This document shows, one piece after another, positions 1-7,119 of a stretch of 36,477 nucleotides of DNA. Source of the DNA: Methylocystaceae bacterium. Lineage in GTDB: Bacteria; Pseudomonadota; Alphaproteobacteria; Rhodospirillales; Terasakiellaceae. Both the position numbers and the translations under genes were made by a program. Below the pieces are notes generated by a model. It saw only the letters and a program-made list of their open reading frames with translations, was not told the origin of the DNA and searched no databases. Within the stretch, counting starts at the first letter, position 1; every line of letters starts with the position of its first letter. Location: assembly GCA_013373205.1 (NCBI GenBank), contig JABXIG010000030.1, positions 1-36,477 on the forward strand, written 5' to 3'.

Positions 1-96
1 ATAGGGTTTGACATGAAGTTATATCTTATTGAATTATATATATAATCTATGTTCAAACGCACTCATGAGGCTTAGGGATAAAGATTGGATTTCAAA

Positions 97-141
97 CTCA
101 TAACCTGAAGGTCGTCAGTTCAAATCTGGCCCCCGCAACCA
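97..141 (+). other. tRNA-fMet 3' remnant with att core (left)
   Basis: The stretch reads like the anticodon loop (CTCATAA), variable region, T arm and CCA end of an initiator tRNA. The T stem GTCAG/CTGGC and loop TTCAAAT are intact. The anticodon stem is broken (the three G:C pairs typical of initiator tRNA are absent) and no matching 5' half precedes it, so this is not a functional tRNA. Its last 12 bases, CCCCCGCAACCA (130-141), recur at 35612-35623 in the same orientation. Known: many integrative elements insert at tRNA 3' ends and duplicate that end. Inferred: this is one attachment site of the element. Confidence 0.65.
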
Positions 142-166
142 CTTTTCTCTTATCGTCAACCGATGC

Positions 167-199
167 GACAGACTATGGGACCACTCCCCATAGTCTGTC
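167..199. repeat. Perfect 13-bp inverted repeat, 7-nt loop (site A)
   Basis: The arms GACAGACTATGGG (167-179) and CCCATAGTCTGTC (187-199) pair perfectly around ACCACTC. The centre contains GGGACCAC, also found at the centres of two further noncoding sites at about 9.79 kb and 15.17 kb. GTCAACCG occurs as a direct repeat at 155-162 and 197-204. A single TTTTCTACG (205-213) follows, matching the repeat tract at 9.64 kb. It could be a recombinase, relaxosome or regulator site; the sequence does not decide. Confidence 0.6.
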
Positions 200-299
200 A
201 ACCGTTTTCTACGTTTGGGGACGCAGGGAGAGTGTATACAAGCTCTAATTGAAACCGACTCTTAATTCCGCTTTTTCTGCATAAGCTACTGATTATAAT

Positions 300-388
300 G
301 CGGAAAAAACAAAACCTCCGAACTGCAATTCGGAGGTTTTGGAAGCTGATTTGACACAGAGAAAACCTGCACCAACCAATGAAAACTG
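300..388 (-). ncRNA. Putative antisense (countertranscript) RNA upstream of repC
   Basis: A transcript starting near 388 from the promoter at 395-422 would run leftward about 85-90 nt. Its 5' part forms a hairpin (CAACCA/TGGTTG arms around GTTTTCAT). It ends in a strong terminator with arms CAAAACCTCCGAA/TTCGGAGGTTTTG followed on the minus strand by a T run. Known: RepABC replicons encode such a small antisense RNA just upstream of repC; it binds the repC leader and limits translation. Position, orientation, size and architecture all fit that scheme. No conservation or expression data are available here. Confidence 0.55.
310..341 (-). terminator. Rho-independent terminator (minus strand)
   Basis: The 13-bp perfect stem is 310-322 with 329-341 and the loop is CTGCAA. 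On the minus strand the stem is followed by TTTTTT; on the plus strand there is no good T run, so it should stop mainly leftward transcription. Confidence 0.7.
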
Positions 389-422
389 GTTGCAATTCTA
401 GTGCATTCTGCCTCTGTGTCAA
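351..422. repeat. Nested inverted repeats in the repC leader
   Basis: The outer arms TTGACACAGAG (351-361) and CTCTGTGTCAA (412-422) enclose inner pairings GCAC/GTGC and CAACCA/TGGTTG. In the plus-strand repC leader this can form one long interrupted hairpin, overlapping the region complementary to the proposed antisense RNA. It probably serves as the regulatory target structure. Confidence 0.5.
395..422 (-). promoter_or_regulatory. Minus-strand promoter for countertranscript RNA
   Basis: Read on the minus strand, TTGACA (417-422) is separated by 16 nt from TAGAAT (395-400). It points away from repC and is followed about 50 bases later by a terminator. The hexamers are close to sigma-70 consensus. 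The -35 lies inside an 11-bp inverted repeat arm (351-361 with 412-422). Confidence 0.55.
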
Positions 423-472
423 GCATAGAATAAGGTTTTTTTAACCATTCGAGCTTGTCGCATTTATGAAAA

Positions 473-1927
473 ATGCTGACATCAGATATAGCGATGAATC
501 CAGACGTAGCGGAAATATCCCGCTGTGCGTATGGGGCAAGAAAATCATCACCAGAACGCCGTAAAAATAACGAACTGGTCAAACAATACGATGGCTTACA
601 GACTTACCAGATCGAAGAGCGTTGGGAAGTCTTAGAGATTTTACGACGAGTAAAAAGTATCATTGGTTTAAATGATGCTCTCATAAACCATTTAGATTAC
701 ATCATGAAGCGGATACCTGTTCGTGAATGGGAACAGGGCGGTTGTCCGATCTTTTATCAGACCATTGTCAATCAAACTGATGAATTAGGTATCTGCCCCA
801 GGGCGATACGTTATCGCGAAAGCAAGCTTGCGGAACTTGGTTTTCTTGCCTTTCATGACAGCGCGAACGGTCGTCGTCATCCTGTTAAGCCCAATGGTGT
901 ATTAGCCGGCGCATATGGTGTTTCTCTCATTCCTTTAATGATGCGTGTCGATGAATTAAGGCAGATCGATTACGAGCATCGTCTAATCATTCATCGCAAA
1001 AGAAAATTACGTGCTGAAGCGGCTGCGCTCAAAAGGAGAATTGCAGTTCTAATCGATGAAGCGTTGATGTCTTACGAAGGGTTAGAAGAAAGATGTATTG
1101 AATGGGCAGAAAGGCGCAAGTCAATTCGCTCTATTCGTTCTGACGATAGTTTCAACGTCATGGAAAGACGTTTGGATGCCTATGTTGATTTAGAGCGTGA
1201 AATATTGCTAGTTTTAGCTGATTGTGACGCTCAAAAAAAAGCTAAAAGTAGTGAAGCGACGATGGGGAAAACCTGTGGAATGACGAAAGATATTTCCTCC
1301 ACGGCGGAAAATGATTTCCCTCACATATATACCAATACAGAGTCCAATAACTCTAAAGGTTATTACAGTAATACCCCTGAGCATAGCTCTGGGGATAAAT
1401 CAAAGCAGAGTTCGCCTAAAGGCTCACAAGTGGACGGCCTTGATGTGAGCAAAGCTCACGCCGCCCATGTAAATGCCTCCAAGGAAGAGGCTTGCGCAAA
1501 AAATCGAGTGAGCAAGGGTAGAAGTTATAACTTTGCAGCCGATTTTGACGAATTGGAGCATCTGTCAGGAGCCGAATATCTGTCTCCATCCCACATTTAC
1601 GAAGCAGCTTGCCGAAAATTCAGGGAAGCAGTCGATATTGTTTCCAATAATGCCATTCCGAAAGACCTGACCATTACTGATATCAAGCTTGCCGGTGAAT
1701 ACCTGTCTTCTCACCTGTCGATATCTCCATACACATGGAATAATGCCAATCAGGTTTTAGGTAGATATGCTGCGGCCATCGGTATCATGTTGGCTTGCCG
1801 GACACATGTGAGAAATGCCGGCGCTTACTTGAATGGCCTGATTACCAAACAACACAATGGAGAATTGCACCTTCATAAATCTGTATTTGGACAACTTTCA
1901 ACTAGCAAAAGGGGGAGGTTGAACTAA
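473..1927 (+). CDS. repC: RepC-like replication initiator (orphan)
   Basis: The 484-residue protein resembles RepC initiators of alphaproteobacterial RepABC replicons. The N-terminal third has the winged-helix-type stretch around LGICPRAIRYRESKLAELG followed by a DSANGRR segment, as RepC has in its DNA-binding core. The last about 110 residues match the RepC C-terminal pattern ending near AGAYLNGLI. A polar, low-complexity linker (about 265-340) joins them. No repA or repB precedes it, so segregation genes are missing. The upstream leader carries the proposed antisense RNA. No convincing ribosome binding site is visible before the ATG; a second in-frame ATG lies at 494. Known: RepC binds an origin usually located inside its own gene. 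Inferred: the excised element can replicate. Confidence 0.8.
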   Translation: MLTSDIAMNPDVAEISRCAYGARKSSPERRKNNELVKQYDGLQTYQIEERWEVLEILRRVKSIIGLNDALINHLDYIMKRIPVREWEQGGCPIFYQTIVNQTDELGICPRAIRYRESKLAELGFLAFHDSANGRRHPVKPNGVLAGAYGVSLIPLMMRVDELRQIDYEHRLIIHRKRKLRAEAAALKRRIAVLIDEALMSYEGLEERCIEWAERRKSIRSIRSDDSFNVMERRLDAYVDLEREILLVLADCDAQKKAKSSEATMGKTCGMTKDISSTAENDFPHIYTNTESNNSKGYYSNTPEHSSGDKSKQSSPKGSQVDGLDVSKAHAAHVNASKEEACAKNRVSKGRSYNFAADFDELEHLSGAEYLSPSHIYEAACRKFREAVDIVSNNAIPKDLTITDIKLAGEYLSSHLSISPYTWNNANQVLGRYAAAIGIMLACRTHVRNAGAYLNGLITKQHNGELHLHKSVFGQLSTSKRGRLN

Positions 1928-2385
1928 TGAGGCATGCTTATTTTATGTCGCTTGTAACTGGCTTGTGTTTCTTTGCAACCGCTTTGTCGGCTGGCGAAAT
2001 GCCTGATCATGTGCCGGCAAAGGTTTTGTATGTGAAAGATGGTGATACATTCAGGGCAATTGTTACGATCTGGCCTGATTTGTCACTGGAAACAGATGTG
2101 CGGGTCGCGCACATTGATACGCCAGAGGAAAAGCGCGGGTCGGAATGTGAAGCAGAAAGACAGGCTGGCAAGCTTGCTTCTGAGTACGCAAAATCTCTCC
2201 TTCGTCGTCAACAAACGGTTTTCTTGTCCAAAATACGGAAAGGAAAATATGCAGGACGGATAATAGCTGAAGTCACCTTACCAGACGGACGCGACTATGG
2301 TTCAGCAATGCTGAAAGCGAAACATGCCATCCCATATGAAGGCGGGAGAAAACGTAAAGTTTGGTGTAAGGGAGAGAAGTCATGA
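1927..2385 (+). CDS. Secreted SNase-like (thermonuclease family) nuclease
   Basis: This is a 152-residue staphylococcal-nuclease-fold protein with a signal peptide (hydrophobic about 5-20, possible cleavage near LSAG). Residues corresponding to the SNase active site are visible: D40 in KDGDTF, R59 and E67 in VRVAHIDTPE, and R111 in KYAGR. It probably acts in the periplasm as a Ca-dependent DNase or RNase. The ATG overlaps the repC stop by one base (TAATG) behind GGGGGAGG, so the two are translationally coupled. Small SNase homologues are frequent on conjugative plasmids. Its role here is unknown. Confidence 0.8.
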   Translation: MRHAYFMSLVTGLCFFATALSAGEMPDHVPAKVLYVKDGDTFRAIVTIWPDLSLETDVRVAHIDTPEEKRGSECEAERQAGKLASEYAKSLLRRQQTVFLSKIRKGKYAGRIIAEVTLPDGRDYGSAMLKAKHAIPYEGGRKRKVWCKGEKS

Positions 2386-2690
2386 AATGTTACGACAAAG
2401 AAGGAAATGAGATCAAAGGCACCTTGCTTCTGGCACCAAAAAAATATCCAGATCATGCAGTTTTTCGAGATGAAAACCATCAACTCTATATGGTTCATAT
2501 TTCTAACGGACGGGCCACTCTTAAAAATGGTTCGGTTTCGCGAAATAAGGCTTTCTCTGTTGCTGAAAAATGTCTTGCCGGTATTCCAATTCAAGGAAGT
2601 ATGTCTGATGCCATGAATGCAATGGCTGTCACCATGCTTGCTGCGATTAGTGAATATGAGGAACGCCTTCAGGAGTTGGAAAGTATGTAG
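2382..2690 (+). CDS. Hypothetical protein, 102 aa
   Basis: I do not recognise this small soluble protein. The N-terminal half is beta-rich and polar (residues 1-50) and the C-terminal half is helical with an acidic end (YEERLQELE). There is no signal peptide or membrane segment. Its ATG overlaps the nuclease stop (ATGA) behind GGGAGAGAAG, making it the third gene of a repC-nuclease-orf operon. Coupling by overlap supports it being real. Confidence 0.6.
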   Translation: MKCYDKEGNEIKGTLLLAPKKYPDHAVFRDENHQLYMVHISNGRATLKNGSVSRNKAFSVAEKCLAGIPIQGSMSDAMNAMAVTMLAAISEYEERLQELESM

Positions 2691-2698
2691 TATTTATC

Positions 2699-2724
2699 GC
2701 CAATAAAAATTATAAAATATTGGC
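2699..2724. repeat. Inverted repeat GCCAATA/TATTGGC
   Basis: Arms at 2699-2705 and 2718-2724 flank an AT-only loop in the 88-bp gap before the HTH-like gene. There is no clear T tract directly after the stem, so it may be an operator or a weak terminator of the repC operon. Confidence 0.35.
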
Positions 2725-2778
2725 AATAACATTTTTATGATATATATTGAAAATTGTACTTAATAACAGAGTTTAAAC

Positions 2779-3159
2779 ATGAGTCGCCCACTTTCGAAAC
2801 GTATTATGGACAGTCAGGAGTTCAACTTTCTTGCTGAAAATATAGCAGGAAGTGCAGATCGGTGGCTTGATCGGCTTCATGATTTGACGGCAATTGATAA
2901 ACCAACACTGACGAAATATGCTTCAGGTGAGAGGCCAATATCTAATACACATGCCCTGTTCATTCGTCAGATGTTCTTATTGCAAAAGGTCTATCCTGAT
3001 TTGGCTAGTGATATCAATGTTTTGATGCGAAAGCCAGTTCATGAAGGAAACTCTCTTCCGTCGTATGATGCAATGACTGAAAAGGTAAACTTGCTTGCGG
3101 AGGTGAAAAGCTTAGAAGCACTTCTAAAGCGGATAAACAGATTAACGAATGGGCTATAA
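2779..3159 (+). CDS. Small HTH-like protein, possible regulator
   Basis: The 126-residue protein has a central segment (LTAIDKPTLTKYASGERPIS) resembling a Cro/CI-type helix-turn-helix, in which a second helix is followed by the usual SG-R-P turn. The C-terminal 30 residues are a likely coiled coil (VNLLAEVKSLEALLKRINRL), suggesting dimerisation. It stands alone, 88 bp after the repC operon and 120 bp before cas13a. Both flanking gaps contain inverted repeats. Inferred: it could regulate itself and the downstream CRISPR effector. The family is not recognised with certainty. Confidence 0.55.
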   Translation: MSRPLSKRIMDSQEFNFLAENIAGSADRWLDRLHDLTAIDKPTLTKYASGERPISNTHALFIRQMFLLQKVYPDLASDINVLMRKPVHEGNSLPSYDAMTEKVNLLAEVKSLEALLKRINRLTNGL

Positions 3160-3244
3160 CCGTTTCTGGCAAGGACTTGTCTTATTTTATGTGATAAACA
3201 TTTAAGGTTGTTGATGTTTTACTGACGTTCGAATAACCTATCTT

Positions 3245-3259
3245 ACAATTCATAATTGT
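3245..3259. promoter_or_regulatory. Palindrome before cas13a, possible operator
   Basis: ACAATT-CAT-AATTGT is a perfect 6-bp palindrome ending just before the GGAGAGGG ribosome binding site of cas13a. It lies where a promoter -10 or +1 would be expected; weak -10-like hexamers (TATCTT, CATAAT) overlap it. Confidence 0.35.
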
Positions 3260-3279
3260 GGGGTTGGAGAGGGTTATAA

Positions 3280-6200
3280 ATGAAAATCATTAAGCCATAC
3301 GGGCGAAGTCAAGTAGATAACAAAATTCGAAAAATTCAACAAACACCTGATAGTCTGCTTCTTAACATTCCTGAATTTTCGCAAGAGCATGACCAATTGG
3401 TCATAGGGCAATGGATTTCAATTATTGATAAAATTGCTACAAAGCCCAATAGCTCTAGAGCGAGCGCCACCAAAGAACAGCATGATTTACGTAGTTCTAT
3501 TGGGGAAGCTTGTTGGCAACTTATTGTTCAAAACAAACATATTTCATTGCCTGTTGAAGAAAAACTCATTCCAATTTGGCAAGCAAAAATAACACCTTAT
3601 AGAACAGATAAATTTGAGCAAAAATATAGGAATGCAAAGGGGCGTTGGTATAAACGATTGGTTGGAGATATAAAGCCGCATGATATCAATCCTGCCGTGA
3701 TTGCAAAAAAAATAGAGCAACATCTTTATGAGAATGAGTTTCGATTAAATGAAGGTTCTGCGGATAAGCGAAAGGGGCTGATAGAAGCTCGTGCGCTGAG
3801 TATTGAAAGAAATGTCCTCAAACCCGCACAAGAAGAAGGACGGCAATGGTCTGATAAAGATTGGGATGTGTACTTCAAGCAGTATGATATTGCGCAAAAA
3901 ATTTTTCAAAAATGCCAAAACCTCGAAAGTTCCAATGCAAAGAAAAATCATAGAGTTTTGCTAAATACAGCGGCCTCATGTTTGTATGATCATTATGCAA
4001 GTCTGTTCATTGCTGAAGATGGAACGATCCTGAAGATAGGACAGGTTAAAGACCAATATGCGGGCCTCTTTGCCCTGCATATGGAGGTAAAAGATTGTTA
4101 CCGACGGCAGTTAAAAGACAGTAAAAGGCATACACCTTTAAAAAATATGCCTAAAGATAAAGGCGCATTGAAGGCTCTACTTACCCACAAGTCTGAAAAT
4201 AGAAACACGAATGATTTAATTCGTTTGGGGCGAATTATCCATTATGAATATCTGCACAATGGAAACTGGCCTGATAAGACGCAAATCGCCAATAGTTCTT
4301 ACTGGACCAGTGCAGGCCAAAGCAAAATTAAGCGAAATGAGGCTTTTATTCGGGTCTGGCGCCATGTTTTGGCTTTGGCAGCCCGCACGTTAAAAGATTG
4401 GGCCGATCCTGAAGGGACGATCATTTCCGACGATATTTTAGGCGGCAACAGTATTTCCCGGGTCACAGGGAAGAAGACGTTTACACAAGAGCGCTTCAAT
4501 CGCAAGCTTCCCTTGTTGTTTGGTGAATATGCCGATGTCCTTTCTGCTTTGCCAAATGAGAGAAAGAAGGGGTTCCTCCGGCATGGGTTGCAAACGACGG
4601 CCAAGCTTCGCAACAACAGCTTTCATTTTAAAGATCTGAAGATTTTTAGCGAAACACTGGAAAATATTGAAACAAACAATGATGCAGACAGCCTTTGGCA
4701 AACGGACTGTGCGAAAAGGGAGGCTAGACTGCTTGCAACGCTGGAAGCTGTAAAGGCACAGGATTATTATAGTCCCGAACAGATCAAGGAACTTTATGAT
4801 CTGTTGAAAGGGGAGATAGGTAGTCTCCCCTTACCACGTTTCAAGAGATTGTTGACACGGGCAGAAAATGCCAAAACAAAAATTGCTCTGCCGTCCGCAC
4901 GAACACGAGAGGAAATGAAGGCACATCCTTCTCTGCTTTGTCAGTTCATCAGCCTGAAAATGGTGTATGAGGGTCCGTTCCGCCTGTGGCTGGAAGGTGA
5001 TGAACGCGATGTTCGTTCCTATATGGTACGCGCAATCGAACGCACGACGCAAGCGGCAAAAAGCATCAATTCCAAAGACCCGCATAAGGATTTGATTGAA
5101 GCCAAGGCTGCCCGATTGCTGGAGGGCATGGCCGATCAGCCGGATATAAAATCCTTTTTCTTTAGCTTAAGTGCCGCAACGGCCAAAGAAATGCAGGTGC
5201 AGAAAGGCTATGACCCCGATCCCGACAATGCTCGCCAGCAAAGCAAATTTATCGAGGATCTGAAATGCGATGTTCTGGCCCTTGCCTTTGAAGACTATGT
5301 GAAAGAAAAGCGGCTTGATTACATTGTGAATCTGACGGGCCAAACCGTACCTTTGGATACACCTTCTGCCTTTCCGGTGGTGCAAGCCGCAGCATCCGCC
5401 GCCCCGGTAACATGGGAGGGGAGCCTTTACCTTGTCTTGCACTTTGTTCCGGTGGACGAGGTGTCAAAACTGCTCCACCAACTTAGGAAATGGGAAATTC
5501 TGGCGGAAAAAGGAAAAGATCAGGCGGCAGATGCGGGTTTGGTGCGCAAGCTTCAACAGCCGCTTGTGTTGTATCTGTCCATGCACGATGCAGGGTTTCA
5601 GGGGCCGACGGAACTTGAAAAAGACCCTTCTTTTATAGGATTTCAATCTCTGTTTGAACGCCAGGAAGATTTCAAGACCCTGTATGCGACTATATCCGGC
5701 GATCAGCAGGTCTTGCCCGTTAGGGGCTTGCGCGAAATCATGCGTTTCGGGCATTTGCCGTTATTACGCAAGATTTGCGGTACTGTTGCGGTGACCGGAA
5801 AACATGTAGAGGAAAAGACGCAACTGGAAACCAGTTTGCCTGAAATGCAGGATCAGCGGGAAAAAGCACATGCGCTTTACGTCAAGGCCGGGAGAAACCT
5901 TAAGGAAGAAGACCTTAGAAACTATGCGCGGGCGCTACGTCCTGTGGTGCGACACCGGGTTCTGACGGCCCATGTCCATTTGACCAATCATGTTCGCCTG
6001 CATCGTCTGTTAATGGCCGTACTGGGGCGCTTGCTGGATTATAGCGGCTTGTGGGAACGCGACTTGTATTTCAAAATGCTGGCCAGTTTATACGACAAGG
6101 GGAAAAAGGTTGAAGATGCACTTGATGAAGGGGGGCTGGACTTATTACGCAAAGGGCAAATCGTTGCCGCCTTGCGACAGCAGACGTCTGCAACTCTTCT

Positions 6201-6711
6201 TGAAAAACCGGAAAAGGATCTGACCGATATACGCAACGATTTTGCGCATTTTAATATGCTTCAGGCAGAGCACCTTGATGATCTGGATTTGAACGAACAA
6301 ATCAACAGGGCGCGCCGCCTTATGGCCTATGATCGGAAACTTAAAAACGCCGTTTCCAAATCAATTAAAGAACTCCTGTACCGCGAGGGGGTGGAACTGT
6401 CTTGGCAGATGAAAGACCACGATTTGGTTGACCCCGTCATTACACCAAAACAGGCGCAACACTTACAAAAAGCCAGAGTTTCAGAGAAAATCTGCGAAAA
6501 TCTGCATGGTCGAGAATATCTGGAGATGATCGCGAACCTGTTTTCAGATAGCCGGGTTGAGGGTGTGAAAGATATCACCGATTGGTGCGATCAGGATATT
6601 GACCACCTGTGTTTTTCAAAAAAGGGGAAAAATTTCTCACGAAATGGGCAGAAAAGGACGAAAAATAAGTATTCAAACCGGAAAAATCAACATAGAAACA
6701 AAAGACTATAA
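3280..6711 (+). CDS. cas13a: Cas13a (C2c2), type VI-A CRISPR RNA-guided RNase
   Basis: This 1143-residue protein has two HEPN RNase motifs, RNNSFH (R444/H449) and RNDFAH (R985/H990). One HEPN mid-protein and one near the C terminus is the Cas13a layout; Cas13b has them near the two ends. The size fits compact Cas13a proteins. The RLGRIIHYEYLHNGN segment before HEPN-1 resembles the conserved helical part of known Cas13a. The C-terminal about 30 residues are strongly basic. Known: Cas13a processes its own pre-crRNA and, once bound to target RNA, cleaves that RNA and bystander RNA. The repeat array begins 7 nt after the stop. The start follows GGAGAGGG at good spacing. Base composition shifts inside the gene: AT-rich first third, GC-richer afterwards. 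No cas1/cas2 accompany it. The subtype is assigned from motif layout, not from a search. Confidence 0.87.
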   Translation: MKIIKPYGRSQVDNKIRKIQQTPDSLLLNIPEFSQEHDQLVIGQWISIIDKIATKPNSSRASATKEQHDLRSSIGEACWQLIVQNKHISLPVEEKLIPIWQAKITPYRTDKFEQKYRNAKGRWYKRLVGDIKPHDINPAVIAKKIEQHLYENEFRLNEGSADKRKGLIEARALSIERNVLKPAQEEGRQWSDKDWDVYFKQYDIAQKIFQKCQNLESSNAKKNHRVLLNTAASCLYDHYASLFIAEDGTILKIGQVKDQYAGLFALHMEVKDCYRRQLKDSKRHTPLKNMPKDKGALKALLTHKSENRNTNDLIRLGRIIHYEYLHNGNWPDKTQIANSSYWTSAGQSKIKRNEAFIRVWRHVLALAARTLKDWADPEGTIISDDILGGNSISRVTGKKTFTQERFNRKLPLLFGEYADVLSALPNERKKGFLRHGLQTTAKLRNNSFHFKDLKIFSETLENIETNNDADSLWQTDCAKREARLLATLEAVKAQDYYSPEQIKELYDLLKGEIGSLPLPRFKRLLTRAENAKTKIALPSARTREEMKAHPSLLCQFISLKMVYEGPFRLWLEGDERDVRSYMVRAIERTTQAAKSINSKDPHKDLIEAKAARLLEGMADQPDIKSFFFSLSAATAKEMQVQKGYDPDPDNARQQSKFIEDLKCDVLALAFEDYVKEKRLDYIVNLTGQTVPLDTPSAFPVVQAAASAAPVTWEGSLYLVLHFVPVDEVSKLLHQLRKWEILAEKGKDQAADAGLVRKLQQPLVLYLSMHDAGFQGPTELEKDPSFIGFQSLFERQEDFKTLYATISGDQQVLPVRGLREIMRFGHLPLLRKICGTVAVTGKHVEEKTQLETSLPEMQDQREKAHALYVKAGRNLKEEDLRNYARALRPVVRHRVLTAHVHLTNHVRLHRLLMAVLGRLLDYSGLWERDLYFKMLASLYDKGKKVEDALDEGGLDLLRKGQIVAALRQQTSATLLEKPEKDLTDIRNDFAHFNMLQAEHLDDLDLNEQINRARRLMAYDRKLKNAVSKSIKELLYREGVELSWQMKDHDLVDPVITPKQAQHLQKARVSEKICENLHGREYLEMIANLFSDSRVEGVKDITDWCDQDIDHLCFSKKGKNFSRNGQKRTKNKYSNRKNQHRNKRL

Positions 6712-6718
6712 CGGATCA

Positions 6719-6962
6719 GAGCAAGACCATTCCCAAATGAAGGGGAACTACACCCATGTGATCCTCTTGGGTTACTTAATCATTGAACGAGATCATCCCC
6801 AAATGAAGGGGAACTACACCATTAAATGGTGACGAAAATCGTATTTAGGCGAACGAGACCGCCCGCAAATGAAAGAGGCTTGCCAGGGACTTTACCCTGT
6901 TGTAGGCATACGAAACGTTTCATAGAGAAGGAGACTACTCCCACATGAAGGGAGACTATGCC
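6719..6962 (+). CRISPR. Miniature type VI-A array: 4 repeats, 3 spacers
   Basis: Repeats: R1 6719-6754, R2 6785-6820, R3 6851-6896, R4 6927-6962. Spacers 6755-6784, 6821-6850 and 6897-6926 are each exactly 30 nt. R1, R2 and R4 are 36 nt; R3 is 46 nt with a 10-nt insertion. R1 and R2 differ at 4 positions, R4 and R2 at about 10. R2 folds as TCCCC-AAATGAA-GGGGA followed by ACTACACC, the repeat layout seen in other type VI-A systems (short C/G stem, then an ACTA-type 3' tail). In R4 both outer stem pairs change together (C-G to T-A and T-A to C-G), keeping the stem. Degeneration increases away from cas13a, so the cas13a side is probably leader-proximal. Transcription probably continues from cas13a. 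Confidence 0.75.
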
Positions 6963-7119
6963 ATTTTATGGTGACTTTAATCAGTTATTGCAGGAATGAT
7001 TCCGACACTCTGAAAGCTTATGAGAGGAATTTGGGGAAACGAGCAAAAGTTATGAAAGTAAAAAGAAAGGAAGGATGCTCTATTCTTTTCTTTTCCTATA
7101 TCTATGTTAGTATTGAAGC
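6963..7119. other. Intergenic after the array
   Basis: No gene is visible. The first 20 bases match the start of spacer 2 at 15 of 20 positions. No fifth repeat can be recognised. The segment just before 7120 is T-rich with TAGTAT as a possible -10 for the antitoxin gene. Confidence 0.4.

Noticed and set aside
97-141. Functional tRNA-fMet
   Set aside because: The 5' half is missing and the anticodon stem does not pair; only the 3' end is conserved.
3280-6711. Cas13b or Cas13d assignment
   Set aside because: Cas13b has HEPN motifs near both termini and different repeats; Cas13d is usually smaller (about 930 residues). Motif positions 444 and 985 and the repeat layout fit Cas13a better.
6963-7030. 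Fourth spacer and fifth CRISPR repeat
   Set aside because: The sequence after R4 resembles spacer 2, but no repeat follows 30 nt later; only a short CTCT/AGAG pairing is present.
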